64,000 bases of DNA from Erwinia_E haradaeae_C (GTDB taxonomy: Bacteria > Pseudomonadota > Gammaproteobacteria > Enterobacterales > Enterobacteriaceae). The stretch lies in contig NZ_LR217735.1 of the NCBI RefSeq assembly GCF_900698995.1, forward strand, positions 868,001-932,000, written 5' to 3'. Under the pieces are notes generated by a model that had not been told where the DNA came from, did no database searches, and worked only from the letters and a program-made list of their open reading frames with translations. Numbering within the stretch: the stretch's first letter is position 1; every line of letters begins with the position of its first letter. The position numbers and the translations under genes are program-made. This document shows, one piece after another, positions 9,460 through 19,463 of the stretch.

Positions 9460-10357
9460 AACAATAGAAGCACTAGTAATACCTATAATGAGCTTTTTAA
9501 AGATCAAGAAGCTAACAGAAAAACAATGAAATATATTCTATTTCATTACTATAATTATTTTACATATAGCATCTATAATAACATTTTAGATAAAACGCTT
9601 TGCGCTCTACTAGACTAGCTCCGAACTATAGCAATTTAACAATTTAACAATTTAGCAATTTAGCAATTTAGAAATTTAGCAATTTAGAAATTTAGCAATT
9701 TAGAAATTTAAAAATTTATTCTAAGCAAAATATATTATCTTGTCAATCATCGCTATACTATTAAAAGCAATAATTAATTTAATTTTGTCTGTTTACGCTG
9801 AACTAATAGTTATTACTTAATTCGAAAATAGCATAAAACTTATATTAAAGTTATCTATAAAATCAAGTCACAAAATATAATAAACAAAAATATTAATGCA
9901 GTGCTAACCTAAAAAGATTGAAAATGATATCCGATTTCTATAAAATAGAATAATTAATTTATTCAATACCTAAAAAAATTAAAATGAGATTCTCCTAACA
10001 TAAATATAACTAAGATTATCATCTTTAGATAAAGAAGAGTTATTCTATACTATATTTATATTCAAATTCTAAAATAATTATTTTACATTAATATAATTAA
10101 TACAGCATTAACCTCAATATTAAATATATTCCACATACTGTTATAGATAGACAGTGTTCGGAATGTTAAGAGAATTTTTCAAAAATCTAATCAACTGATA
10201 TTAATAGTATAAAGCAAATCATTTTATGAGATAATTAACAAAAAATTTTTTAAAAAATAAAAATAAAAAATATACAATATTTTAAATAATCGCGCACAAG
10301 CTTCTGTGTTTATTAAGAAAAGATAACAAGACATTACTGGAATAAGCTGGAATAAGC
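9460..10357. other. Divergent smpB/ratA intergenic region
   Basis: About 0.9 kb between two divergent genes. It contains the 8-bp tandem array at 9632-9718, about 170 bases before smpB. Beyond that no gene, RNA or hairpin was recognised. Promoters for both directions must lie here, but I could not place them with confidence. Confidence 0.5.
9632..9718. repeat. 8-bp tandem repeat array, about 11 units
   Basis: Eleven consecutive units of [C/A]AATTTA[A/G], the last one base short, run without interruption. Units 5-10 alternate CAATTTAG and AAATTTAG, giving a 16-bp higher-order repeat. The pattern is that of replication slippage. There are no spacers, so it is not CRISPR. It lies in the smpB/ratA intergenic region. 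Confidence 0.9.
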
Positions 10358-10795
10358 ATGACCCAGATAAATTGTTCTATATTTGTACCATTTAGCGTTA
10401 CAAAAATGTATTCTCTAGTTAATGATATAGAGAGTTATCCGGAATTTGTATCAGGATGCGTTAGTAGTCAAATTCTAGATTCCAGCCCAATTGAAATGAC
10501 TGCTTCTATGGATATTTTTACTACAGGCATTATGCGCCAAACCTTAGTGACTCGTAATACATTAATCAATAATCATAGCATTCAAATACAATTGATTAAA
10601 GGACCATTTCAAGAACTTAATGGTATCTGGCGTTTTAGCGCTGAAAATGCAGAGTCTTGCCGAATAACATTTAATTTATATATAGAGTTTAATCATATAT
10701 TTATGGAGCTAGCTTTTAATAAGATATGTAAAACGATCAGTAAACACTTTTTAGAAGCATTTAGTCGGCGAGCAAAAGAGGTTTACTTTGTCTAA
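10358..10795 (+). CDS. ratA: RatA family START/Coq10-like protein
   Basis: The 145-residue protein belongs to the polyketide cyclase/START-like family that includes mitochondrial Coq10 and E. coli RatA (YfjG). Recognisable parts are VPFSVTKMYSLVNDIESYPEF near the N-terminus, the GPF..L.G.WRF strand, and the C-terminal FNKICKTISKHFLEAFSRRAKEVY helix. E. coli RatA has been described as an inhibitor of 70S assembly, while the fold suggests quinone binding; which role applies here is unknown. It is divergent from smpB and overlaps ratB by eight bases, the enteric arrangement. Confidence 0.88.
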   Translation: MTQINCSIFVPFSVTKMYSLVNDIESYPEFVSGCVSSQILDSSPIEMTASMDIFTTGIMRQTLVTRNTLINNHSIQIQLIKGPFQELNGIWRFSAENAESCRITFNLYIEFNHIFMELAFNKICKTISKHFLEAFSRRAKEVYFV

Positions 10796-11075
10796 TATTT
10801 TAGTTGATATTGTTTATGCTTTACCAAACAAGCAATATTTTTATCGTGTAGAATTACTTTCAGATAGCAGTGTAGAGAAAGCTATTATAGTCTCTGGTAT
10901 CTTAGACTTGCGCCCAGAAATTAATTTACAAAAAAATAAAGTGGGAATTTTTAATCAATTCGTTACATTAAATGATAAACTTCATAATGGTGATCGTATT
11001 GAAATATATCGCCCTATAATAGCATTAAAAAGATCTTCTTTAGCATTACTAAATCACAATAATAATATAGAGTAG
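10788..11075 (+). CDS. ratB: RatB / UPF0125 family protein
   Basis: A 95-residue beta-grasp (ubiquitin-like) protein of the RnfH/UPF0125 family. Family features seen are VDIVYALPNKQYFYRVEL, LRPEINLQKNKVGIF and GDRIEIYRPI. The start is TTG at 10788 inside the end of ratA; AAAGAGGT about seven bases upstream is a good ribosome site and favours this unusual start. Biochemical role is unknown. It is cotranscribed with ratA by overlap. Confidence 0.88.
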   Translation: MSNILVDIVYALPNKQYFYRVELLSDSSVEKAIIVSGILDLRPEINLQKNKVGIFNQFVTLNDKLHNGDRIEIYRPIIALKRSSLALLNHNNNIE

Positions 11076-11983
11076 TAATCTATACATTATTACATTTTCA
11101 GTATGCATAATTACTTTCATTTATAATGATATCTATTTGTATTAGTATTTTCTATGTACCTATTGTAAATAGCACGTATCCTATTTTACATATAAGATAG
11201 TTTTCTATACATTTTTAAATGAAAAACTCTATATAACATATAACTTGTATTTGAAAAAAGATTTTTAAAACCTACGATAAAACAAATTTTCGTAGTTATT
11301 CGAACCTTATCATTTTAGATACACAATGCTCTCAATTTAATTTTAGATAACTAATTACAGTAAAGAGAATCTACTAATCTCTGAAAAAACTAAAAATACT
11401 CTCAAAGAGCATCTATCATTGAAGTATTTTTAGTTTTTATCCTTCTAATCTACATTAGTAGACAACAAAACATATAAACACACATCTGAATCAGATCAAG
11501 AAACAAACATTAAAAAAACAACAAAAATAAACTGCATGATATTAAGTCATATTGGATATACTATATATTATTCTATGCTTTATAACATATAAAGTATGAT
11601 ATAATTTAAACTTTATAGCTATAATAATGATCAAAACTCACATAAACTAAATAATTATTCAATTCATATCTATAAACTATAACTATATACATTAGTTAAT
11701 AAATTACTAATTATTATATAGATTTATACGCTATAATTATACTAAGAATCGATTACTTGGTATCAAAATCATTTTTGATGATTATCAAATCACAACTTTA
11801 TTCCGGCAAGTATTATTCTTATAATAAGTTCAAATAATATTTAATATTAACTCTATATAAATAACTTACCTTTTACTTTATTATATGTAACTATAAAGTA
11901 CAATCATAATATTTACAGCGCATCAAGCCTATGAGGTTTATTTTAAAAGCCCGTGTCAAGATATAAAATAAAATATATCCTGT
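11076..11983. other. Gene-free stretch between ratB and prfC ends
   Basis: A 0.9-kb convergent gap. It holds the hairpin at 11385-11438 but no readable gene. In E. coli bamE and recN lie on this side of ratAB; no trace of them was recognised. Confidence 0.5.
11385..11438. terminator. 16-bp perfect inverted repeat, probable terminator
   Basis: AAAAACTAAAAATACT at 11385-11400 is exactly complementary to 11423-11438, with a 22-base loop. The right arm ends in five Ts. A weaker outer pair, CTACTAAT (11371) and ATTAGTAG (11454), may extend the structure. It lies between the convergent ratB and prfC genes and could end transcription from either side, although it is 310 bp past ratB. Confidence 0.5.
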
Positions 11984-13573
11984 CTAATGCTCACGAATCT
12001 GCAAGAACATAATTTCTGGATAACGTTCTTGGATCATCTGTAATTTTACCATGCTGCTGACGAGATAAGTTAAGTTACCAGCACCGTCAATAGCCAAATT
12101 ACTCTCATTATAATGCCGAAATTGTGTAAATGCCTTATTATTATCGCATACTACCCATCTTGCAGTAATGATATTTATCATCTTATACATGGCGTTAACA
12201 TTATACTCACTTTTAAGGCGTGAAACAACTACATCAAATTGTAGCGCACCTATCGCTCCAACAATCAAATCATTGTTATATACCGGTCGAAATATTTGCA
12301 CAGCACCTTCTTCTGATAACTGTATTAAACCCTTTAGAAGTTGTTTCTGCTTCATAGGATCGCAAAGAGAGATGCGACGAAACAGTTCTGGAGCAAAATT
12401 TGGAATACCAGTAAACTCTATTTTTTCACCTTCTGTAAAGGTATCCCCAATATGAATTGCACCATGATTATGTAATCCAATTATATCACCTGGATATGCT
12501 TCAGTAGCCTGTAAACGGTCATCAGCCATAAATGTTATCGCATAAGCAATCATCAGATCTTTTCCAGTTCTGACTTGATGTAATTTCATTCCTTTTGTAT
12601 ATTTTCCGGAGACTACTCGCATAAAAGCTACTCGATCACGATGTTTTGGATCCATGTTAGCTTGAATCTTAAATACAAAACCGCTAAATTTTTTATCATT
12701 CGCGGTTATAGTTCGCAAATTTGTACGCCGAGGCATCGGGGATGGCGCCCACTGAATAATCCCATCAAGCATGTGATCAACTCCAAAATTACCTAATGCA
12801 GTACCAAAAAATACTGGAGTTAATTCGCCACTTCTAAATGTCTGACAATTAAATGCATAAGACGCACCATGAATTAATTCCAGATCTCTTCTCAGTTGAT
12901 CTGCAAGATTTTCACCAATGGCAATATCTAAATCTGGATTATATAAACCTTGAATTTTATTTACTTTTTGAATAATGTGGCCCTGACCAGATCGATACAG
13001 ATATGTAATATCTTTATATAGATGGTAAATTCCTTTAAATAATTTTCCACAACCTATAGGCCAAGTTATCGGAGCGCAGATAATTTTAAGGTTGCTTTCT
13101 ACTTCATCTAGAACTTCTATAGGATCACGAATATCACGATCTACTTTATTCATAAAAGTGATAATCGGTGTGTTTCGCAATCGAGTAACATTCATGAGCT
13201 GACGGGTTCGATCTTCTACACCTTTTACAGAATCTATCAACATAAGACAACAATCTACTGCTGTTAAAGTGCGATAAGTGTCTTCAGAAAAATCTTCATG
13301 TCCTGGGGTATCTAGAAGGTTAATTAAACTGCCTTGGTAAAAAAACTGCATTACGGACGTAGTTACAGAAATACCACGTTGTTTTTCTATAGTCATCCAA
13401 TCAGATTTGCTGTATTTATTAGAAACAGAACCTTTAGCCGCAGCAGCAATTTGAAAAACTTGTCCGAATAATAGCAACTTTTCAGTAATAGTGGTTTTAC
13501 CAGCATCTGGATGAGCAATAATAGCAAACGTACGTCGACGCAAGACCTCTTGCGTATAAGATAAATTGAGCAT
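11984..13573 (-). CDS. prfC: Peptide chain release factor 3
   Basis: GTPase that removes RF1/RF2 from the ribosome after peptide release. The 529-residue protein has exactly the E. coli length. GTPase motifs are seen in order: G1 AHPDAGKTT (about 20-28), the switch region with RGISVTTSV, G3 DTPGHEDF and G4 NKVD, followed by EF-G-like beta-barrel domains. The ATG at 13573 is preceded by AGAAGAA. It is a single gene flanked by gene-free DNA. prfC is dispensable in E. coli and is often lost in reduced genomes. Confidence 0.96.
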   Translation of the reverse strand: MLNLSYTQEVLRRRTFAIIAHPDAGKTTITEKLLLFGQVFQIAAAAKGSVSNKYSKSDWMTIEKQRGISVTTSVMQFFYQGSLINLLDTPGHEDFSEDTYRTLTAVDCCLMLIDSVKGVEDRTRQLMNVTRLRNTPIITFMNKVDRDIRDPIEVLDEVESNLKIICAPITWPIGCGKLFKGIYHLYKDITYLYRSGQGHIIQKVNKIQGLYNPDLDIAIGENLADQLRRDLELIHGASYAFNCQTFRSGELTPVFFGTALGNFGVDHMLDGIIQWAPSPMPRRTNLRTITANDKKFSGFVFKIQANMDPKHRDRVAFMRVVSGKYTKGMKLHQVRTGKDLMIAYAITFMADDRLQATEAYPGDIIGLHNHGAIHIGDTFTEGEKIEFTGIPNFAPELFRRISLCDPMKQKQLLKGLIQLSEEGAVQIFRPVYNNDLIVGAIGALQFDVVVSRLKSEYNVNAMYKMINIITARWVVCDNNKAFTQFRHYNESNLAIDGAGNLTYLVSSMVKLQMIQERYPEIMFLQIREH

Positions 13574-13932
13574 AAAATTCTTCTAATTTAACATAGAGAT
13601 ACTATGTAATACTGAATTGCAACGTAAAATTATTACTGACTTCATTAAACTGTAAATATTTTATTCATGCAAGTGAGAGCTATTATTTTATACACGCCTA
13701 ATAAGCATTTAAAAAATCATAGAATATGTCAGCATACATAAAACAATAAGATAAAAAATTATCACTAACTCAAAATATTCACACAAGAAATGGTATTTTC
13801 TATAATATTAATAACTTTAGATAAACTAATCCGTACTATCTCCTATTCTCTAAAATTATTCTTAATATAATTAACTTGTTCAATATCTGAATTAAAAGGC
13901 CTATTTAACAAAAAAACTATAAATATAAAAAA

Positions 13933-14160
13933 CTAAAATAATTTTTCAATACATCTCTGGGAATGTAGTTTATTTAGATACTGACAAATGATTTTCAGAA
14001 AACTATAGAGAAACACATGATTAATAAACCAATTATATAAATAAAATGGTAAATATACATAAGTATACGATATCTTACAATTCTCCATTCCGTTTCTTCT
14101 ATACCAATCATTATTTTTAATAAGTAACCTTATAACATCTCTAAAAATGACCGTATGCAC
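13933..14160 (-). other. Unassigned 75-codon open frame, possibly decayed
   Basis: The frame starts at a GTG with GAGG about 11 bases upstream. Its first 20 residues (RDVIRLLIKNNDWYRRNG region) recall HicA mRNA interferases, which begin with a similar helix and GW, but the expected GSHxxxxH block is absent and the rest is aromatic, hydrophobic low-complexity sequence. It may be a chance frame in A+T-rich DNA or the head of a broken toxin gene. I do not assign a function. Confidence 0.15.
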
Positions 14161-14330
14161 ATCATATAATACCTCAAACTATTCGTCATTTTTAACCTAG
14201 CGTATACTAGGTCACATAATAGGATCTAATCAAAGACAATTACTTCTATAAAATTGCATCATCTGAATGCTGTAAATATTAAAAACCTACGCTATCGCAC
14301 TTCTAATATCATAGTATAATACTATATCAT

Positions 14331-14491
14331 CAAGATTTTATGAGGCATCTCGCCAAGAATGTAGGGGATATTTATCTGTATCTTACTATGAGATACAACT
14401 GGCTCATAATAATGTCGAACATACTAAAAATGATATCGAATATACATCGATCGCACACCCCCTTATACTGCATATGTTTTATATATAAAAA
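14331..14491 (+). pseudogene. Possible recX remnant upstream of alaS
   Basis: One open stretch reads ISSRFYEASRQECRGY, then EIQLAHNNV, before a stop. RecX proteins have DDSRF, then an SR/RG-Y segment, then an I..EL...GV/I helix at nearly this spacing. recX directly precedes alaS in E. coli on the same strand, which matches this position. The remaining RecX parts are not readable and no start codon is in frame, so it would be a fragment. The similarity is by eye and short. Confidence 0.3.
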
Positions 14492-15146
14492 CCCATGAAC
14501 TTATTAGTATGATTTATATCATATTGAAAGTTAGTGAATGATGTACTATTATTCATATTTTACTTATTCTTTTATTGAAGTGGTACTTATTCTAGGCACA
14601 TAAGGCACATAATTAATCAGTAAAGTATATTCTATCATTAGATCTCTAGTTCAATTTATACTGCTAGTATTATGAATTATTTCACTAATCACATGCAAGA
14701 TATATCTAAATAACATTGTTGCTGTAAGGATATTCAAGTAATATTATTGCGTTCATCAACCCTAAAGCATAAGATATATAGATACAACCTGTCTGGAAGA
14801 TTTTTTATACATCTATGCTATAGTATACAAGAAGATATATTATTCAGTTAATTTCATGCTCAACTAAAAATATTATTTATATTTTATATATAAAAACAAT
14901 ATTTTTTTTGCTTAACACATATATCTATCTTTTAAAAAAGACTCAAAAAATTTTATATAAAAAATATAAATTTTTACAAAACATATATTCATCTTATACA
15001 ATATATTTACTATTTTAAACTTGTTAATGCTCTGATAAAATATTCTATATAATTTAAGTCACAATAATTCATTTCTAATCATATTTTTATTATTATATAA
15101 TATACAATAAATTTCGCAGTATATATTGATGTCATCTAGGATAAAT

Positions 15147-17780
15147 ATGAGTAAAAGCACTGCACAGATTCGTCAAGAATTTCTTAATTTTTTTCATAGC
15201 AAAGGGCATCAGATTATAACTAGTAGCCCACTGATACTACCTAATGATACAACACTATTATTTACTAATGCTGGCATGAATCAGTTCAAAAGTATTTTTC
15301 TTGGACAAGAAGAACCAAAATATACTCGCGTAACTACTGCTCAACGTTGTTTAAGAGTCGGTGGTAAACATAATGACCTAGAAAAGGTAGGCTATACTGC
15401 GCGTCATCATACATTTTTTGAAATGCTTGGAAATTTTAGTTTTGGTGATTATTTTAAACAAGAAGCAATCTCATTTGCCTGGGAATTGCTCACTAGTCCA
15501 AAATGGTTTGGACTACCAAAACATAAACTATTAGTTACAGTATACGCAGAAGATAATGAAGCTTTTAACATTTGGGCAAAAAACATTGGGCTACCTCTTG
15601 ATCGCATTATTCGAATCGGTAACAACAAAGGCGGCCCATATGCCTCGGATAACTTTTGGCAAATGAGCGAAACGGGGCCTTGTGGTCCATGCTCTGAAAT
15701 ATTCTTCGATCATGGTGATCATATTCCAGGAGGAGTACCAGGTAGCACAGAAGAAAATGGAGATCGTTATATTGAAATATGGAATCTTGTATTTATGCAG
15801 TTTAATCGTAAATCTGATGGCACAATGATACCTTTACCGACACCAGCAGTTGATACAGGGATGGGGCTAGAACGTATTGCAGCAGTTATTCAAAATGTTC
15901 ATTCAAATTACAATATTGATCTATTTAAAGCACTAATTAAATCAATTATTCAAATTACAGGTACTACAAAAATTCATGATCAATCACTACACGTTATTGC
16001 CGATCATATTAGGTCATGTGCGTTTCTTATTGCAGATGGCGTGCTACCATCAAATGAGAACCGATCTTATGTGTTACGCCGTTTAATCCGCAGAGCTATA
16101 CGTCACGGATACACATTAGGCGCACAAAAAGGTTTCTTTTTCAAACTAGTATCTCCATTAATTCATGCTATGAATGAAGGTGCAGAGATTCTTAAGAAAA
16201 ATCAAGATAAAGTAGAAGAAGTTCTAAAAACTGAAGAAGAAAAATGCGTAAAAATACTAAAAAATGGACTTCTTCTATTAAATCAAGAACTGAGAAAAAC
16301 ACCAGGAAATATACTTAATGGTAAGGTAATATTCCGCTTATATGATACATTTGGGTTTCCCGTAGAATTAATTGAGGATATATGTAACGAGCGTCATATA
16401 TCCATAGATAAAGTAGGCTTTACGCTTGCTATGCAAGAACAGCGCCAGAAAGCAAGAAATGCAAGTGGTTTTAATACTAATTATAACAATATACTTTATA
16501 TCACTCATAAATCAAAATTTAAAGGTTATGATCGTTTACAACTAAATGCGATCATTTCTATGATCATTGTTAATGAAGAAATAGTAGACACTATCTATTC
16601 CGGGCAAGATGGAATCATAATTCTGGATTACACCCCCTTCTATCCTGAAGGAGGTGGGCAAATTGGCGATATCGGTACTCTCAAAGCTCATCATGATACT
16701 TGTTTTATAATAAAAAACACAAAAAAATACTCTCAAGCTATTGGGCATATTGGCACACTCAGTCATGGAAAACTCAGTACAGGTGACACTGTTTTAGCGC
16801 AAGTTGATGAACCAAATCAAACAAGTATTCGCCTCAATCATTCAGCGACTCATCTACTACAAGCTGCCTTACGCCTTATTCTTGGCCCAAAAGTTATGCA
16901 AAAAGGATCGCTAATTACTGCACAAAGTTTACGTTTTGATTTTTCATATGATCAGCCAATGACACAGCAAGAAATTCGTCAAGTAGAAATAATAATTAAT
17001 AAACAAATCCGTCGAAACGTACCGATTGAAGTACACATCATGGAACTAAATAAAGCTATAAGTCTTGGAGCTATAGCTTTATTTAATGAAAAATATGACC
17101 AATATGTTCGAGTTTTAAAAATAGATGACTTTTCTATAGAGCTATGTGGAGGAACGCATGCTCATCGTACAGGCGATATCGGACTGTTTCATATAACTTC
17201 TGAATCAGGTAATGCATCAGGGATAAGACGTATTGAAGCGGTAACTGGAGAAGAAGCATTATTACATATATACTACCCATATGACACATTAGCAGAAATT
17301 GCTCAACTAGTAAAATCTAATCACCGTAATCTATATAAAAAAGTCAACTCTCTCATAGCATATACGCATACTTTAGAAAAACAATTACAGAAATTACAAA
17401 ACCAACAGATTATACAAGAGAGTTTATTATTAAGAAAACAATCTATAACAATAAAAAATACTAAAATAATAATCAGCCATATAAACATTTTAGAGCCTAA
17501 AATGCTCCGCATCCTAGTTGATAATCTTAAGCATCACCTAGGATCAACAATTATTGTATTAGCAATGATTTCGAACGGCAAAATCTCTCTAATTACTGGT
17601 GTAACCAAGGATCTCATTCATCATATTACAGCTACTCATCTCTTAGAGTATCTAGCAAAACAGGTTCACGGCAAGGGCGGGGGAAGCCCATATCTAGCTC
17701 AAGCAACTGGTATAAATATAGAAGCTTTGCCTACAGCGTTAACTAACGTAAAATCATGGATCTCAGATAGATTAAACTAA
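15147..17780 (+). CDS. alaS: Alanyl-tRNA synthetase
   Basis: Charges tRNA-Ala, and tmRNA, with alanine. The 877-residue product (E. coli 876) has the class II catalytic core with motif RHHTFFEMLGNFSFGDYF and GMGLERIA, an editing domain with HSATH (His565, His569) and CGGTH (Cys667, His671) that bind zinc, and the C-terminal C-Ala domain with GKGGGSPYLAQATG. The frame extends seven codons upstream to 15126, but the family starts at MSKST, and AGGA lies just before 15147. tRNA-Ala(GGC) in this window keeps the G3.U70 pair this enzyme reads. csrA follows on the same strand, as in enterics. Confidence 0.97.
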   Translation: MSKSTAQIRQEFLNFFHSKGHQIITSSPLILPNDTTLLFTNAGMNQFKSIFLGQEEPKYTRVTTAQRCLRVGGKHNDLEKVGYTARHHTFFEMLGNFSFGDYFKQEAISFAWELLTSPKWFGLPKHKLLVTVYAEDNEAFNIWAKNIGLPLDRIIRIGNNKGGPYASDNFWQMSETGPCGPCSEIFFDHGDHIPGGVPGSTEENGDRYIEIWNLVFMQFNRKSDGTMIPLPTPAVDTGMGLERIAAVIQNVHSNYNIDLFKALIKSIIQITGTTKIHDQSLHVIADHIRSCAFLIADGVLPSNENRSYVLRRLIRRAIRHGYTLGAQKGFFFKLVSPLIHAMNEGAEILKKNQDKVEEVLKTEEEKCVKILKNGLLLLNQELRKTPGNILNGKVIFRLYDTFGFPVELIEDICNERHISIDKVGFTLAMQEQRQKARNASGFNTNYNNILYITHKSKFKGYDRLQLNAIISMIIVNEEIVDTIYSGQDGIIILDYTPFYPEGGGQIGDIGTLKAHHDTCFIIKNTKKYSQAIGHIGTLSHGKLSTGDTVLAQVDEPNQTSIRLNHSATHLLQAALRLILGPKVMQKGSLITAQSLRFDFSYDQPMTQQEIRQVEIIINKQIRRNVPIEVHIMELNKAISLGAIALFNEKYDQYVRVLKIDDFSIELCGGTHAHRTGDIGLFHITSESGNASGIRRIEAVTGEEALLHIYYPYDTLAEIAQLVKSNHRNLYKKVNSLIAYTHTLEKQLQKLQNQQIIQESLLLRKQSITIKNTKIIISHINILEPKMLRILVDNLKHHLGSTIIVLAMISNGKISLITGVTKDLIHHITATHLLEYLAKQVHGKGGGSPYLAQATGINIEALPTALTNVKSWISDRLN

Positions 17781-18264
17781 TCTTACGTGCAGGAAAGTTA
17801 TTTTTACATTGACAAAGAAGTATGTTTGTTTTTATGCTTCAATAAGTTTTATTAATTATCATACAATTTTCTCTTACTTAGAGTGTAATGTTATCTAAAA
17901 AAATTCTATATTATTTCGAATACATGAATCAAATTACAAGAATATAAGCAATGTATTCATTAAAACAGAAAATTAACCTACAAAATATACTGTATAATAA
18001 ATATGTTCTTATACAAACAAGCCTATCAAGGTACTCAGAAAAATCGTTCTTTAAATTATCTAAAGAAACTTAAGATTATAATATCTATGGTAAGAGTATC
18101 ATATGGCTTTTTATCTATATTTGATCTTAATCAATAGAATAAGATAGTATAGTATATATTTAAGACTATAGTGTCTGAGCTAGCATATAACGTAGTATTC
18201 TAATATTTTTTTAGAACTCTCGAACCCAGTGCGACCACTATATTAATCTGTTTAGGAGACAACA
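17781..18264. other. alaS-csrA intergenic region
   Basis: About 480 bp, longer than the equivalent enteric spacer. Nothing coding was recognised. It should contain the csrA promoters, but none was placed convincingly. Confidence 0.5.
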
Positions 18265-18450
18265 ATGCTTATTCTAACTCGTCGAGTTGGTGAAACCCTG
18301 ATGATCGGTGACGAAGTAACTGTTACTGTATTAGGAGTCAAAGGTAATCAAATACGTATTGGTGTTAACGCTCCTCAAAAAATTTCAGTGCATCGTGAAG
18401 AAATTTATCAGCGTATACAAGCAGAAAAAACACAGCAAACAATTTACTAA
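18265..18450 (+). CDS. csrA: Carbon storage regulator CsrA
   Basis: Small dimeric RNA-binding protein that controls translation and stability of mRNAs with GGA motifs. The 61 residues are nearly identical to E. coli CsrA. The RNA-contact residues Leu4 and Arg44 and the GDEVTVTVLGVKGNQ strand are intact. An AGGAGA precedes the ATG by about seven bases. In E. coli tRNA-Ser(GCT) and tRNA-Arg(ACG) follow csrA; here they lie at 42.6 kb on the other strand, so this neighbourhood has been rearranged. No csrB/csrC-like RNA was seen. Confidence 0.97.
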   Translation: MLILTRRVGETLMIGDEVTVTVLGVKGNQIRIGVNAPQKISVHREEIYQRIQAEKTQQTIY

Positions 18451-19463
18451 TATATCTTTTATTCAGTATCGGCATAATCTAAAACAAATCTGTATGTGTC
18501 ATGCAGCTAGTTTCTTGATATCTATCATATGATTCATAGAATCTATATGATAGATATCATAATTTCGTCAAAATAATTTTATCAAACACTAAAATACAAA
18601 TAATTTATAACAAGCATGCAATGACAATAAGATAAAAACTTAGTTATATGACTATAAAAATATCATTTTATAATCAAAACTTTATATACTAATTGTAAAA
18701 TATAGTATAATATTAAATATAATTTATTATAGGATTATTTTATCATTTAAATTAATGATATTATATTATTATATACATATATTCTGCTCATAATATATAA
18801 ATTCAATAAATTAAAAATTTTTTTTAATAAGAGATATACTTAATTAAGAGTATAAAAATCATTATTTATAATAATACCATTTATTCAGTTAAATATTAAA
18901 ATAATTTAGAATTATAATATTAACTATTATCATATATAAGATACTTTTGTATATTATATGAATTGCAACATTCTATTTCTCGTATAAAGATATAATAAAA
19001 ATATACACCAATTAGAATTAAAATATTAGAATTGTAAAGTAAAATTGCTAAAATAAAAATAATTTGTATTAAATTATAAAAATTTAATAAAAATTTTTTT
19101 ATAGGGTATGCAGTAAACTATAGTTATCTATGTAAAAAAAATATGGCCAGCATGATCAAAATTATATGCAGCTACAATCCTGCTCAATAACACGATAAGA
19201 TACTGGTCATTCTGATCAAACCTAAAACTAGCCTGGTCTGCTTTAATCTTAAACAATATTTATATCACGTAATCAATAGACACTTGTACTAGTGGTTTTA
19301 TTAAAACCATCATTTCAATATCCAACCAATGCATCAAAAATTACACCTTACTAGGACATAGGAAAATTATAGAATTTTATTCTACAATAAGAGGTGCACA
19401 AAATACATCAAATGATGACTAAAATTTTTTCTAACAAAAATCAATTTTACAAGCACTATTCAT
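18451..19463. other. Gene-free stretch between csrA and lptF
   Basis: About 1 kb. It holds the hairpin at 18516-18559 just after csrA. The part at 19140-19260 is a little richer in G+C than its surroundings and could be an eroded gene, but I could not read it as any known protein. Confidence 0.5.
18516..18559. terminator. 15-bp perfect inverted repeat after csrA
   Basis: TGATATCTATCATAT (18516-18530) is exactly complementary to 18545-18559, with a 14-base loop that can pair further (GATT/AATC). It begins 65 bp past the csrA stop and probably ends or protects that transcript. It lacks a run of Ts on the plus strand, so it is not a classic intrinsic terminator. Confidence 0.45.

Larger units (their letters stand above)
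13574..15146. other. Large gap between prfC and alaS with possible gene remnants
   Basis: A 1.6-kb divergent gap. Two things stand out: a short plus-strand frame near 14331-14491 resembling the middle of RecX, and a minus-strand 75-codon frame at 13933-14160 with weak HicA-like beginning. Both are listed separately. No intact gene was recognised. Confidence 0.5.

Noticed and set aside
9460..9507. N-terminal extension of smpB from TTG 9507
   Set aside because: The extra 16 residues do not match the family, while the ATG at 9459 gives the usual SmpB length and N-terminus.
9632..9718. CRISPR array
   Set aside because: The repeats are 8 bp and directly adjacent with no spacers, and no cas genes are present.
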